A stretch of DNA of 64,000 nt from Pseudomonadales bacterium. GTDB lineage: Bacteria > Pseudomonadota > Gammaproteobacteria > Pseudomonadales > Pseudohongiellaceae. This document shows, piece by piece, positions 1 to 10,572 of this stretch. The translations under genes were made by a program, and so were the position numbers. How positions within the stretch are numbered: position 1 is the first letter of the stretch; every line of letters begins with the position of its first letter. The stretch is taken from NCBI GenBank assembly GCA_023268635.1, contig JALQUB010000064.1:1-64000 (forward strand), in the 5' to 3' direction. Under the pieces are notes generated by a model, which was not told the DNA's origin, made no database searches, and saw only the letters and a program-made list of their open reading frames with translations.

Positions 1-1
1 T

Positions 2-1936
2 CTAGCTCGCCGCCTGCGTCCGGCCGAAAAGGGCGACATCATCGCGCAATTGAGCGCAAAAGTCATCTACTGTCATCACCCCTAAGTCCTCACCCGAGCG
101 CGTACGAACCGCCACAGAGCCGGTTTCCAGCTCTTTGTCACCAACAACGAGAAGATATGGAACCTTCTGCATGGCATGCTCACGTATTTTGAAGCCCACT
201 TTCTCATTGCGTAGGTCGGCACTAATACGGAAACCTTCATCAGTCAGTCGAGCTTCAACTTCTCGGGCATAGTCAGCATGCTTATCTGTAATACCCATAA
301 TCACAACTTGCTCTGGTGCTAACCAAGTCGGCATGGCTCCGGCATAGTGTTCGATCAATACACCGATGAATCGTTCGAATGAGCCAAGAATTGCTCGGTG
401 GAGCATGACCGGTTCTTTCCGGCTGCTGTCCTCAGCGACATAGCTCGCGCCCAATCGTCCTGGCGTGTTGAAATCGACCTGTATGGTGCCGCATTGCATA
501 ATGCGTCCCATACAATCCTTTAATGAACATTCGATCTTCGGACCGTAAAACGCTCCCTCTCCAGGCACCAGCTCCCAAGGCAAACCGGTCGCATTCAAGG
601 CATCTTTGAGAGACTGTTCAGATTGATCCCAAATTTCATCAGAACCCACACGCTTTTCAGGTCGCGTTGACAGTCGGAGGATGACCTCATCGAAGCCAAA
701 ATCGCGATACACAGCGAAGAGTAGATTCATAAAGTCGGCAACTTCAGACTGAATTTGTTCTTCAGTACAGAATATGTGGCCATCGTCTTGCACGAAGGCG
801 CGCACACGCATCAATCCATGCATACTGCCCGAAGGCTCATAGCGATGACAGGAACCGAATTCGGCCAATCTCATAGGCAAATCACGGTAACTCTTCAAGC
901 CTTGATTGAACACCTGAATATGGCAAGGACAGTTCATTGGCTTGATAGCATAAAGACGACTTTCCGACTCAACACTAAACATCTCATCTGAGAACTTGGA
1001 AGCATGACCAGAGCGCTCCCATAGCGTGTAATCCACGAGCTGCGGGGTGTTAATCTCTAGGTAACCATTCTCATTCTGAACCCTGCGCATGTATTGCTGC
1101 ACAGCTTGATAGACACCCCAACCCTTCGGATGCCAGAACACCATGCCTGGCGCCTCTTCTTGAAAATGAAATAAATTTAGTTGCTTACCTAACTTACGGT
1201 GATCGCGCTTCTCAGCCTCTTCAATTCGCTGCAAGTATTGCTTGAGGTCTTTAGGTGAGGCCCAAGCCGTGCCGTAAACACGCTGCAACATTGCATTGTT
1301 GGAATCGCCTCGCCAATAAGCGCCGGCAACCGAGGTCAGCTTGAACGCTTTGAATTTATTCGTATTGGGCACATGTGGGCCACGGCATAAATCGATAAAA
1401 TCACCTTGCCGATAGAACGAGAGATCTTCATCGCCGGGTATGCTTTCAATAATTTCGACTTTATAGTCTTCGCCCATTTCACGGAACATGGCGATCGCTT
1501 CATCGCGCTTCATCACGGAGCGCTCAACCTCAAGCCCCTCTTTGACGATGTCGCTCATCACCTTCTCAATCGCCTCTAGATCCTCTGGAGTGAAAGCTCG
1601 CTCAAAGGCGAAATCGTAGAAGAAGCCATCTTCGATGACAGGTCCGATCGTGACTTGTGCTTTGGGGAATAATCTCTGAACGGCCTGCGCCATGAGATGA
1701 GCACAGCTATGGCGAATAATCTCTAGACCATCAGTATCTCGCTCGGTGATGATCGCAACTTCTGCGTCACGATCTACTAGCGTAGATAAGTCGACCAATT
1801 CACCATCTATTCGGCCGGCGAGAGCGGCCTTGGCAAGGCCTGCCCCTATAGATTCTGCGATTTGTCCGACGCTTAGCGCGGCGTCATATTGACGCTTACT
1901 GCCATCTGGCAGAGTAACTTCAGGCATGGGATTCAC
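2..1936 (-). CDS. thrS: Threonine--tRNA ligase
   Basis: 644-aa ORF with TGS domain start ([15 protein letters not shown]), [12 protein letters not shown], and class II aaRS motifs (RMAEFG-like [21 protein letters not shown]). Stop codon at the left window edge. Confidence 0.97.
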   Translation of the reverse strand: MNPMPEVTLPDGSKRQYDAALSVGQIAESIGAGLAKAALAGRIDGELVDLSTLVDRDAEVAIITERDTDGLEIIRHSCAHLMAQAVQRLFPKAQVTIGPVIEDGFFYDFAFERAFTPEDLEAIEKVMSDIVKEGLEVERSVMKRDEAIAMFREMGEDYKVEIIESIPGDEDLSFYRQGDFIDLCRGPHVPNTNKFKAFKLTSVAGAYWRGDSNNAMLQRVYGTAWASPKDLKQYLQRIEEAEKRDHRKLGKQLNLFHFQEEAPGMVFWHPKGWGVYQAVQQYMRRVQNENGYLEINTPQLVDYTLWERSGHASKFSDEMFSVESESRLYAIKPMNCPCHIQVFNQGLKSYRDLPMRLAEFGSCHRYEPSGSMHGLMRVRAFVQDDGHIFCTEEQIQSEVADFMNLLFAVYRDFGFDEVILRLSTRPEKRVGSDEIWDQSEQSLKDALNATGLPWELVPGEGAFYGPKIECSLKDCMGRIMQCGTIQVDFNTPGRLGASYVAEDSSRKEPVMLHRAILGSFERFIGVLIEHYAGAMPTWLAPEQVVIMGITDKHADYAREVEARLTDEGFRISADLRNEKVGFKIREHAMQKVPYLLVVGDKELETGSVAVRTRSGEDLGVMTVDDFCAQLRDDVALFGRTQAAS

Positions 1937-2014
1937 TTTTGGAAAGAGTTGTTCTTTGATTCTCTCTTCATAGGGATATTCCTATCGATATCTCTTAGGG
2001 AAGAGTCTGTAGAA

Positions 2015-2091
<77 letters not shown>

Positions 2092-2175
2092 ATTTCACCC
2101 TACAGAAAGGAAGGCGATTATACGGAACGTCTTACCGCTCTGTCGATGGTTTTCTAAGCTTTATCAGGGATTTTG

Positions 2176-4191
2176 CTAGGAAATCAGTCGACTCTTCAGC
2201 TCTGAGATGCGATCCCGTATTTGAGCAGCTTCTTCGAAGGCAAGGTTTTTTGCCTGCTCATACATTTGCCCTTCAAGGGTGGCAATCTCTTTCGCTATCG
2301 CGGCAGGGTCGTTGAAATCCAATTTTGCATAAGCTCCCGCCTTTTCAGCCACTCCGCGGCCCTTCGTTCGCTCACGGGTCGCCGGATTGGCGTAGGCTCC
2401 CTCCATCACATCAAGGATACGCTTATTGACTCCGGACGGAGTAATCCCATGCTCCTCATTAAAGGCGATCTGCACCGAGCGTCTCCGATCAGACTCTTCC
2501 ATAGCACGCTGCATCGAACCCGTCACATTGTCAGCGTAGAGGATCGCTTTACCATGAAGATTCCGCGCGGCTCGACCAATCGTCTGTATTAGAGATCGAT
2601 CTGAGCGCAAGAAGCCCTCCTTATCAGCATCTAGGATGGCGACTAGTGCCACTTCGGGTATATCCAATCCCTCTCTCAGCAGATTAATACCGACCAACAC
2701 ATCGAAATTCCCAAGCCGTAGATCCCGCAAAATTTCAGAGCGCTCTACGGTATCGATATCCGAATGTAAATAGCGTACACGGACCCCATGCTCGGCGAGA
2801 TAGTCGGTCAGGTCTTCTGCCATACGCTTGGTTAGTACCGTCACTAATACTCGCTCGCCATCCCCAGTCACTCGTGTGACTTCCGAGAGCAAATCATCGA
2901 CCTGGCTCACAGCAGGACGAACTTCAAGCTCAGGGTCGAGCAGACCGGTAGGCCTCACTACCTGCTCTACCCTACTCCCCTCGTGTTCCTCTTCATATTT
3001 CCCTGGCGTAGCAGAAACGAAGATGATCTGAGGCGTGAGATTTTCCCACTCTTCGAAACGAAGAGGCCTATTATCAAGCGCTGAAGGAAGGCGAAATCCG
3101 TATTCAACCAGCGTCTCCTTACGCGATCGGTCGCCTTTATACATGGCACCTAACTGAGGTATAGAAACATGAGATTCATCTGCGACCACGATAGCGTTTT
3201 CTGGCAAATAATCGTAGAGAGTGGGAGGCGGCTGTCCCGCGGGACGACCTGACAGATAGCGAGAATAATTCTCTATGCCATTGCAATAACCCAGTTCTTG
3301 GATCATCTCCAAGTCGAACTTGGTGCGCTGTTCCAATCGCTGCGCCTCCACGAGGCGGTTATTGGAATGCAAGAGTTCTAAACGTTCCTTAAGCTCTAAC
3401 TTAATGCTATCTAAAGCATTCAATAGCGTATCGCGAGGTGTCACATAATGGGATTTGGGGAACACAGTAAGCCTGGGAACTTCTTTCAATAGCGCTCCAG
3501 TAAGAGGATCGAAATACGAGAGCTTCTCAATTTCATCATCGAATAATTGTATCCGTATAGCATCTCTCTCAGATTCAGCGGGATAAATATCTATCACATC
3601 ACCGCGCACTCGATAGGTCGCTCGCTTCAGCTCCATGTCATTGCGTGTGTATTGCAGTTCGGCGAGCCGCTTCAATAATGTTCGTTGATCGATTCGATCG
3701 CCCCGATCGAGATGGACGACCATTTGTAAATAAGCTGCAGGATCGCCGAGACCATAAATAGCGGAGACCGTGGCGACTACAATCACATCCTCACGCTCCA
3801 TCAACGCCTTCGTGGCTGAGAGACGCATCTGTTCGATATGATCGTTGATGGAAGAATCTTTTTCGATAAAAAGGTCGGATGCGGGGACGTAAGCTTCCGG
3901 CTGATAATAGTCATAGTAAGAGACAAAATATTCGACAGCGTTGTTTGGAAAGAACTCCTTAAACTCGCCGTATAGCTGTGCTGCGAGGGTCTTATTGGGC
4001 GCCATAATCAGCGCCGGTCTTTGCGACTTTTCTATGACGTTAGCAATAGTGAAGGTTTTCCCTGATCCCGTTACGCCGAGCAGCGTCTGAGCCCTCAATC
4101 CATCCTCAAGCCCCTCCAATAAACCCTCTATTGCTTGGGGCTGATGGCCAGCGGGGTTGAACTGGGAGTGAATTTTGAATTTCTGAGCCAT
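2176..4191 (-). CDS. uvrB: UvrABC system protein B (excinuclease subunit B)
   Basis: Walker [30 protein letters not shown]-like [10 protein letters not shown]-terminal UVR motif. The likely start is [21 protein letters not shown] (ATG at 4191); the longer ORF to 4365 would overlap the tRNA-Asn. Confidence 0.96.
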   Translation of the reverse strand: MAQKFKIHSQFNPAGHQPQAIEGLLEGLEDGLRAQTLLGVTGSGKTFTIANVIEKSQRPALIMAPNKTLAAQLYGEFKEFFPNNAVEYFVSYYDYYQPEAYVPASDLFIEKDSSINDHIEQMRLSATKALMEREDVIVVATVSAIYGLGDPAAYLQMVVHLDRGDRIDQRTLLKRLAELQYTRNDMELKRATYRVRGDVIDIYPAESERDAIRIQLFDDEIEKLSYFDPLTGALLKEVPRLTVFPKSHYVTPRDTLLNALDSIKLELKERLELLHSNNRLVEAQRLEQRTKFDLEMIQELGYCNGIENYSRYLSGRPAGQPPPTLYDYLPENAIVVADESHVSIPQLGAMYKGDRSRKETLVEYGFRLPSALDNRPLRFEEWENLTPQIIFVSATPGKYEEEHEGSRVEQVVRPTGLLDPELEVRPAVSQVDDLLSEVTRVTGDGERVLVTVLTKRMAEDLTDYLAEHGVRVRYLHSDIDTVERSEILRDLRLGNFDVLVGINLLREGLDIPEVALVAILDADKEGFLRSDRSLIQTIGRAARNLHGKAILYADNVTGSMQRAMEESDRRRSVQIAFNEEHGITPSGVNKRILDVMEGAYANPATRERTKGRGVAEKAGAYAKLDFNDPAAIAKEIATLEGQMYEQAKNLAFEEAAQIRDRISELKSRLIS

Positions 4192-4358
4192 AGGAGCGCT
4201 GCCTATAAAATTGCCTGAGTTGGCAACTATTGCGGAAATAGCCGCGTAGGGTACACTAGATGCGTATCTAGTGTGTAGGGAGTGTTGACCCCCGAAGCTT
4301 TTGTCATTAGTATACGCTCCGTTCGCCGCTACGGGATTCCCGTTTAGCGCACAGATGT

Positions 4359-4433
4359 TGCCCAATAGCTCAATGGTAGAGTAGTTGACTGTTAATCAAT
4401 TGGTTCCTGGTTCGAGTCCAGGTTGGGCAGCCA
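4359..4433 (+). tRNA. tRNA-Asn (GTT)
   Basis: TGCCCAATAGCTCAATGGTAGAGTAGTTGACTGTTAATCAATTGGTTCCTGGTTCGAGTCCAGGTTGGGCAGCCA. 7-bp acceptor stem, anticodon loop CTGTTAA, encoded CCA. Confidence 0.95.
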
Positions 4434-4628
4434 TTTTCTGCAAGACTCCAGCACATTCACTCGTTATTCCCTTTAAGTCTTCGCAATATACTTGCAGCCA
4501 TCACCACGCTGCCCTGATTACGCCATGCTGGTTTCAATGACTCATCTATTTTGAATAAATTCGAGTTAGGCTATAGTTGAATGCCAGTCCGATCCCATTA
4601 TTCAATATCAATCCACCCACAGGAGACC

Positions 4629-5255
4629 ATGATGCGATCACGCATTTACCCACTATTCAACGCATTCCTGAATAACCCCGCGAAACCATTTTTCGTTGCG
4701 CTCACGATCTTCCTTGGCTCTTTGACGCTGCCAAGTTTGGCGAACGCCCAAGACAACCCTGTTGTCGCCATCGAAACCAATAAAGGCATGATTAAAATTG
4801 AGTTATGGGCTGATAGAGCACCAATTTCAGCGGCGAACTTCCTGCGCTACACCGATGCGGGTTACTACGATGGGCTCATTTTCCACCGAGTTATTGATGG
4901 CTTCATGATTCAGGGGGGAGGGTTTGATCAAGACATGGTCCAAAAATCCACGTTCGAACAAATTAAAAATGAAGCGAGCGCCGCACTACCCAACAAACGT
5001 GGAACGCTCGCGATGGCGAGGACCAACGTTGTGGACAGCGCAACCAGTCAATTCTTCATCAATCTCGTGGACAATGACTTCCTGAACCACTCTGACGAAA
5101 CACCACGAGGCTTTGGCTACGCAGTATTCGGTGCAGTGATAGAGGGCATGGACATAGTCGATTCCATTGCCAAGGTGGCGACCGGGAATGCACGTGGCCA
5201 CCAGAATGTGCCTGTAGAACCAGTCATTATGTTGAGCGTTAAACGCGAACAATAG
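4629..5255 (+). CDS. Secreted peptidyl-prolyl cis-trans isomerase, cyclophilin type
   Basis: Signal-like N-terminus, then VVAIETNKGMIKIELWADRAPISAANFLRY, FHRVIDGFMIQGG, TSQFFINLVDN, FGYAVFGAVIEGMDIVDSI. ATG at 4629 preceded by AGGAGA. Confidence 0.92.
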   Translation: MMRSRIYPLFNAFLNNPAKPFFVALTIFLGSLTLPSLANAQDNPVVAIETNKGMIKIELWADRAPISAANFLRYTDAGYYDGLIFHRVIDGFMIQGGGFDQDMVQKSTFEQIKNEASAALPNKRGTLAMARTNVVDSATSQFFINLVDNDFLNHSDETPRGFGYAVFGAVIEGMDIVDSIAKVATGNARGHQNVPVEPVIMLSVKREQ

Positions 5256-5270
5256 ACCGAGCTATGGCGC

Positions 5271-7271
5271 TCACCGCCCTTTCGTTGAGCGTGAAGAAAA
5301 CAGCGGCGTTACTTTGGAATCATCCACTGACGCCGCTGCATTAGCAGCTAAATCACGCGCCTTTTCTTCCGCCACGGTGAGCTCCAATTCCAGGGAATCT
5401 GGATCGAAGCCCGCGACTGCAGCCATCAACACACGTCTTATTTCATCACTATCAGCCCGCTCACAAGCATCCGTCAAACGATCAAGCAATACAGTAAGCT
5501 CTCCCCACCCCAACGTTTCTTCTTCCGCACGCATAATTTTGGGATGGTCCGTTCCAGTGACTGATTCACCGATCAGCAACTCTTCATAGAGCTTCTCACC
5601 GGGCCTAAGACCCGTATACTCGATTGCAATATCACCGCGATAAGAATTCTCATCCCGAACATCATAGCCCATCAAATGAACCATCTTCTTGGCAAGATCC
5701 ACAATGCGTATAGGGTCGTGCATATCGAGGACGAAAACGTCTCCCCCCGTCGCCATAGATCCCGCTTGAATAACTAACTGCGCAGCCTCTTGAACAGTCA
5801 TGAAATATCGCGTCACCTCGGGGTGAGTTACGGTCACAGGGCCCCCGCGACTAATCTGACGACGGAACAAGGGAACAACAGAGCCAGAGGAGCCCAACAC
5901 ATTACCAAAACGCACCATACTGAAACGGGTCTTGGTTCCGCGTCCGGACATCGCCTGTAATACTTGTTCAGCGAAACGCTTGGTAGCCCCCATATAATTC
6001 GTTGGACGCACCGCCTTGTCGGTTGAAATGAAGACAAAATCGCTTACCAAAGAATCCTGTGCGGCTTGAGCAGTTGTTAGTGTGCCAAAAATATTATTGC
6101 GGACGCCTTCGACGACATTATTCTCCACCATGGGCACCTGTTTATAGGCCGCAACATGATAAACAGTTTCAATGCCGTAACGCCGCATCACATCTTTCAT
6201 GAAGCTCGCATTGGTGACCGAACCCAGTGCGGCGATCAGCTCAACATCGCAGTCCTTACCTTGTTCTACACTAATCAACTCGAGCTTAGCCAGAAGATCG
6301 CCCTCGAGTTCGTAAAGTCCGTACTCGAAGGAATCGAGAATGATTAGTCGCGCAGGATGGATGGCGAGTATCTGTCGACACAGCTCTGAACCAATAGATC
6401 CGGCGGCGCCGGTAACCAGCACCGAACGCCCCTTGATGCATGCATCAAGCAATTGAGGATCGGGCGGGACTATGTCCCTGCCGAGTAAATCTTCGATATC
6501 AATATCGCGAATTTCGTCGACACCCACTTTGCCTGAAACCATATCAAACAAATCAGGAACCGTTTTAACGTGTACAGGGAGATGCTCCAACTTATTGAGT
6601 ATCTCCTTACGCTCAGCATGAGTGGCAGAGGGTATTGCGAGCAATATTTGTCGAACAGAAAAAGATTCGACTAATTCGTAAAGTGAGTTTGGGCCATAGA
6701 CCCTAACGCCATGCACTGTACTGCCAAGCATCTTATGGCCATCATCAACGAATGCGACAGGCAGATATTGATCCCCACTTTGAAGTGCCGCAAGAAGCTG
6801 CATCCCGGAGCTTCCTGCACCATAAATAATAACCGGTTCTTTCGGGCGAAAGTTTTGAATGAGGCTGACAATGATTAGTTTCCCGAGCAGCCGCGACCCA
6901 CCCATGAAAAACAAAGCGAGCAACCAAAAAATGGGTAATATCGCTACCCTAGCCTCCCCCGCTGCAGATGAAAGGCCATAGGCAGCCGCAAGCAAACAGG
7001 TAGCGATGGTGACGCATTGTGCGATTAGAAGGCTAGATTGCAGCCCCATATAGAGTACTAAAACGCGATAGAGACCTAGCCTCACAAAGGCCAACAGGCT
7101 TAAAAGTAACGCGAAACCCAGAAAAATTAGAGTGCGCTGCTCCTGCTGGAATAGCTCATCGCCGGACAAGGCGAACGAGAATAGCAGTGCAAAGCTTAGC
7201 AACACGGCATCCCAACACCCAGTGATCGCGCGCTTCAATGGTCGAGAAATAGGTATCGAATAAACCTGCAT
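5271..7271 (-). CDS. Membrane-bound nucleoside-diphosphate-sugar 4,6-dehydratase/epimerase (CapD/WbpM/PglF-like)
   Basis: N-terminal transmembrane segments, two Rossmann regions (VIIYGAGSSGMQLL; VLVTGAAGSIGSELCRQI), FISTDKAVRPTNYMGATKR, and YTGLRPGEKLYEELL. Confidence 0.92.
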   Translation of the reverse strand: MQVYSIPISRPLKRAITGCWDAVLLSFALLFSFALSGDELFQQEQRTLIFLGFALLLSLLAFVRLGLYRVLVLYMGLQSSLLIAQCVTIATCLLAAAYGLSSAAGEARVAILPIFWLLALFFMGGSRLLGKLIIVSLIQNFRPKEPVIIYGAGSSGMQLLAALQSGDQYLPVAFVDDGHKMLGSTVHGVRVYGPNSLYELVESFSVRQILLAIPSATHAERKEILNKLEHLPVHVKTVPDLFDMVSGKVGVDEIRDIDIEDLLGRDIVPPDPQLLDACIKGRSVLVTGAAGSIGSELCRQILAIHPARLIILDSFEYGLYELEGDLLAKLELISVEQGKDCDVELIAALGSVTNASFMKDVMRRYGIETVYHVAAYKQVPMVENNVVEGVRNNIFGTLTTAQAAQDSLVSDFVFISTDKAVRPTNYMGATKRFAEQVLQAMSGRGTKTRFSMVRFGNVLGSSGSVVPLFRRQISRGGPVTVTHPEVTRYFMTVQEAAQLVIQAGSMATGGDVFVLDMHDPIRIVDLAKKMVHLMGYDVRDENSYRGDIAIEYTGLRPGEKLYEELLIGESVTGTDHPKIMRAEEETLGWGELTVLLDRLTDACERADSDEIRRVLMAAVAGFDPDSLELELTVAEEKARDLAANAAASVDDSKVTPLFSSRSTKGR

Positions 7272-7305
7272 TAACGTTCCTATAACAAAATAATGTTAAG
7301 GCTAC

Positions 7306-8376
7306 TTAGGACTGTAGCTCACACCGATCCGAACCCTGATTATCGTGCTCCAAACGTCCCGCACCCAGATAAACCGCATAGACCGACAATGGTAATAAAC
7401 CAATAATGGCGAATACTACACCTAATTGAGGAAAACTGCCCGCCAGCCACGCAAGAGGTAAAAGCCAAAAAATATCAATCAAGAGAACTCGTAGCACCAC
7501 ACGAGCGTGACTGCCCAGCGCACGAGACAGTATTTGATAGGCGTGTTGAGAATGGCCTTCATACCAGCGCGATCCATTCAACACCCTCGTAGCAAGAGTC
7601 ACACCTGTATCGACAATAAACACGCCCATCAACAGCAACCATGACCAGAGAGTAAGGCTGTTTACTGTTATCGTTTCGAGCGCGAGTAGCCCTATGGCAA
7701 AACCAATAAAGCCACTCCCAGAATCCCCCATAAACAACCTTGACGGCGCCCAATTCCAAAGCAGAAAACCTAATGCCGATCCTGCTAACACAACACTCAA
7801 TAAAATTACGAAGCGCTTGGCATCCTGACTCATGTTCAGACTAGCATTGCCTTCAGAATACAGAAGCAATACTGCGCAACCCAGCGCAACGAATAGCAAC
7901 TGAACAGCCGCCAAGCCATCAATGCCATCCATAAAGTTAGTGAGATTTACGAGCCAAACCAGTGACAAGGTCGCTAACAGGGAAAGCAGGAATGGATTAG
8001 AGATATTCCAAAATCCTAGTTCGATAACCGACGGCTTGTAGACCGCGACGGCCATCGCAGCAGCCAGAAAGTGCAACGGCAGACGAGCTCGCAATGAAAG
8101 AGATCGTGCATCATCAACAAATCCCACAATCAGCACGAATAAACAAGACGCAAAAGCTGGCCACATATCGATAGCATCGCCAGCTAGCATCCAAAAAATA
8201 GCGGTGAAGAAAAAAGGCACTGACAAGGCAATGCCTCCTCCAAGAGGTTTCGGGTGTTGATGGGCGCTGCGGGCGACTGGCGTATCGAGTAATCCAAACT
8301 TAGCCGCCATCATAACTATAAAGGCAGTAAGTGAGGCAACAGCTGTAAAGCTCAGTAGCATGGCTATGAGTAACAT
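7306..8376 (-). CDS. Undecaprenyl-phosphate sugar-1-phosphate transferase (MraY/WecA/WbpL-like family)
   Basis: Polytopic protein with HQHPKPLGGGIALSVP, NLTNFMDGIDGLA, LFMGDSGSGFIGF and EGHSQHAYQ motifs of the GT4/WecA family. Confidence 0.9.
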   Translation of the reverse strand: MLLIAMLLSFTAVASLTAFIVMMAAKFGLLDTPVARSAHQHPKPLGGGIALSVPFFFTAIFWMLAGDAIDMWPAFASCLFVLIVGFVDDARSLSLRARLPLHFLAAAMAVAVYKPSVIELGFWNISNPFLLSLLATLSLVWLVNLTNFMDGIDGLAAVQLLFVALGCAVLLLYSEGNASLNMSQDAKRFVILLSVVLAGSALGFLLWNWAPSRLFMGDSGSGFIGFAIGLLALETITVNSLTLWSWLLLMGVFIVDTGVTLATRVLNGSRWYEGHSQHAYQILSRALGSHARVVLRVLLIDIFWLLPLAWLAGSFPQLGVVFAIIGLLPLSVYAVYLGAGRLEHDNQGSDRCELQS

Positions 8377-8448
8377 GACATCAAGCCTCCCTGATCATCG
8401 CCCGCACAGCAGCGCTAAAACTGACACCCATAGTCACTGCCATAAAGA

Positions 8449-8823
8449 TTATTTGCTCTTCAGTTTATGCTCAGATTCTTGCTGCGTGGATAGCACTATG
8501 CGATGCCTATTTTTTTCAACAGTCGCCATACCAACACCCTTCACATCAGCTAACTCTTCTATCGCCACAAAATCCCCAAACATCTCACGATATCGAACGA
8601 TTTCTTGTGCTTTAACCAGCCCTATTCCTAGCAATCCCGCAGCGAGAGTATCAGCGTCTGCTGAATTGATATTCAGTATTACAGGCGTTGTTTCGGCTGG
8701 ATCACTCGCGTCGTTTTCTTGAGCCCACAGAGTGTTCAACCACAGGCCAGACAGCAACACTAAAAGCGCGCCCACTCGTCTGACAACGACCGAATAGGGC
8801 AACATCATTTGCACGTTCGTCAT
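8449..8823 (-). CDS. ComEA-like helix-hairpin-helix protein
   Basis: Signal-like N-terminus followed by VILNINSADADTLAAGLLGIGLVKAQEIVRYREMFGDFVAIEELADVKGVGMATVEKNR. Confidence 0.88.
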   Translation of the reverse strand: MTNVQMMLPYSVVVRRVGALLVLLSGLWLNTLWAQENDASDPAETTPVILNINSADADTLAAGLLGIGLVKAQEIVRYREMFGDFVAIEELADVKGVGMATVEKNRHRIVLSTQQESEHKLKSK

Positions 8824-8922
8824 ACCATTCTCCTTATCACTAAACTTTTAAGCAGTGAATTTTGATATTCACCACGAGGCGGTGAATACTGCCTCTGTCT
8901 TAAAAGTCTAGCAGGAGGTCGA

Positions 8923-9624
8923 CTAGGCGCTAGAAACTGCCTCATTAAATTCCAATAGAGAGGCCAATGGATCAGCAGATGCCGTAATAGGACGCCCTAC
9001 AACCAGATAATCGCTTCCATTGCTAATCGCTTCAGCAGGGCCTACAACACGTTTCTGATCTCCCAATGCATCTTCAGCCCGCCTAATCCCGGGCGTAACC
9101 AAGACAAAGTCTTCACCCAGCTGACTTCGAAGTGCAGCGGTTTCGGCAGCGGAACAAACCACACCATCGAGTCCCGCATCCGCGGTGAGTTGTGCCAGAC
9201 TAGACACCTGCTCTGCTGGGGCTCTATTAATACCGACTGCGGCCAAATCATCCGTCGACATACTCGTAAGTACTGTCACGGCAATTAGCAGAGGGCGCTC
9301 GTTCTCTGAATAATTGGCGAGTGAATTCTTCGCCGCCATGAGCATATCTCTACCACCCGACGCGTGCACATTCGTCATCCAAACTCCTAATTCAGCGGCG
9401 GCGGCGACAGCCTTCGCTACCGTATTAGGTATGTCATGAAATTTTAGATCCAGAAATACATCGAAGCCCCGCTCACCCAAGCCTCGCACGAGCTGAGGCC
9501 CGCAACGTGTAAAAAGCTCCTTCCCCACTTTGACTCGACACTGCTCCGGATCGAGCTGATCCACCAGACTCAAAGCCTTCGCCTCGGCGTCAAAGTCCAA
9601 TGCCACGATAATTCTACTCTTCAA
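8923..9624 (-). CDS. pyrF: Orotidine 5'-phosphate decarboxylase
   Basis: [78 protein letters not shown]. Confidence 0.96.
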   Translation of the reverse strand: MKSRIIVALDFDAEAKALSLVDQLDPEQCRVKVGKELFTRCGPQLVRGLGERGFDVFLDLKFHDIPNTVAKAVAAAAELGVWMTNVHASGGRDMLMAAKNSLANYSENERPLLIAVTVLTSMSTDDLAAVGINRAPAEQVSSLAQLTADAGLDGVVCSAAETAALRSQLGEDFVLVTPGIRRAEDALGDQKRVVGPAEAISNGSDYLVVGRPITASADPLASLLEFNEAVSSA

Positions 9625-9657
9625 TGTTGACTCCTTGCTCCGAGCAAATTCTCAATC

Positions 9658-9957
9658 TTATTTACTCTGATTTTCTTGGCCCGTTTGTACCTTCTCTAGC
9701 TTGGCCAACTTATTACGCAGACGTGAGATCTCAACTTTATTCAATAAACTAGTGAAGAGCCGCAGGCCTACCAACAGCCCCATCGCACAACCCAGCACAA
9801 ATGCCGATACAATCCAGAGACCTAGTGACTGCTCATTAGACACCCAGCGTCCAAAGGTGAGACTCACAGGTGAGCTATTAGCGCGCAAGAAAACAAGACT
9901 CAACACCAAGACGGCGAGTAAGAATAGTCCTGTCAGCAAATGTATGAGCTTGCGCAT
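9658..9957 (-). CDS. LapA-domain small membrane protein
   Basis: Two transmembrane helices, NSSPVSLTFGRW, C-terminal coiled coil; located between ihfB and pyrF. Confidence 0.75.
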   Translation of the reverse strand: MRKLIHLLTGLFLLAVLVLSLVFLRANSSPVSLTFGRWVSNEQSLGLWIVSAFVLGCAMGLLVGLRLFTSLLNKVEISRLRNKLAKLEKVQTGQENQSK

Positions 9958-10056
9958 GACAGCTCCCTTATTAACCTGTGTTTATTGTTAAGCCTATCGG
10001 CTATTCAGGCTGGCTCCTGAACAACGTCCAAGCCCTATTTAATGGTTCGATCAGGC

Positions 10057-10095
10057 AAAAAAAACGGCTAAATCTAGATGATTTTAGCCGTTTTT
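10057..10095 (-). terminator. Rho-independent (possibly bidirectional) terminator downstream of ihfB
   Basis: CGGCTAAA...TTTAGCCG stem flanked by A-tract and T-tract: aaaaaaaacggctaaatctagatgattttagccgttttt. Confidence 0.85.
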
Positions 10096-10123
10096 ATCTG
10101 CTTAAGCATGGGCAATCAGAATT

Positions 10124-10426
10124 CTAATACCCTTCTTGCATGCCTTTATTGACACGATCGCGTAATTCTTTGCCTGGCTTGAAATGGGGTACGTGCTTAC
10201 CGCTTAGCGCAACAGGGGCACCCGTCTTGGGGTTGCGTCCGATGCGCGGAACACGATAATGCAGCGAGAAACTTCCGAAACCACGAATCTCGATTCGCCC
10301 ACCATCGGACAGAACCTGAGACATAGTCTCGAGTATGCCTTTTACAGCCAGTTCAACATCTTTCGAAGAAAGTTGTGTTTGTTTACTCGCGATTCGTTCG
10401 ATGAGTTCTGATTTAGTCATAGCCAC
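10124..10426 (-). CDS. ihfB: Integration host factor subunit beta
   Basis: [61 protein letters not shown] family. Confidence 0.96.
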   Translation of the reverse strand: MAMTKSELIERIASKQTQLSSKDVELAVKGILETMSQVLSDGGRIEIRGFGSFSLHYRVPRIGRNPKTGAPVALSGKHVPHFKPGKELRDRVNKGMQEGY

Positions 10427-10510
10427 ACCTTAGTCACAAAATCTTATTCGAGCTTAGAATTATTATTTTCTTACACTGAATCCGTAAATTGGGGATACAA
10501 AATCCCTGGC

Positions 10511-10556
10511 TCCCTCTCAGATAACATCACGCTATTACGCGCCAGCCTGAGAGGGA
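10511..10556. repeat. Perfect 10-bp inverted repeat in the rpsA-ihfB intergenic region
   Basis: TCCCTCTCAG (10511-10520) and CTGAGAGGGA (10547-10556) with a 26-nt loop. Confidence 0.7.
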
Positions 10557-10572
10557 ACAACTCGGATTAAGC

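Noticed and set aside
4192-4365. N-terminal extension of UvrB in the supplied ORF ([16 protein letters not shown]...)
   Set aside because: It overlaps the tRNA-Asn gene and does not resemble UvrB; the typical start [11 protein letters not shown] is at 4191.
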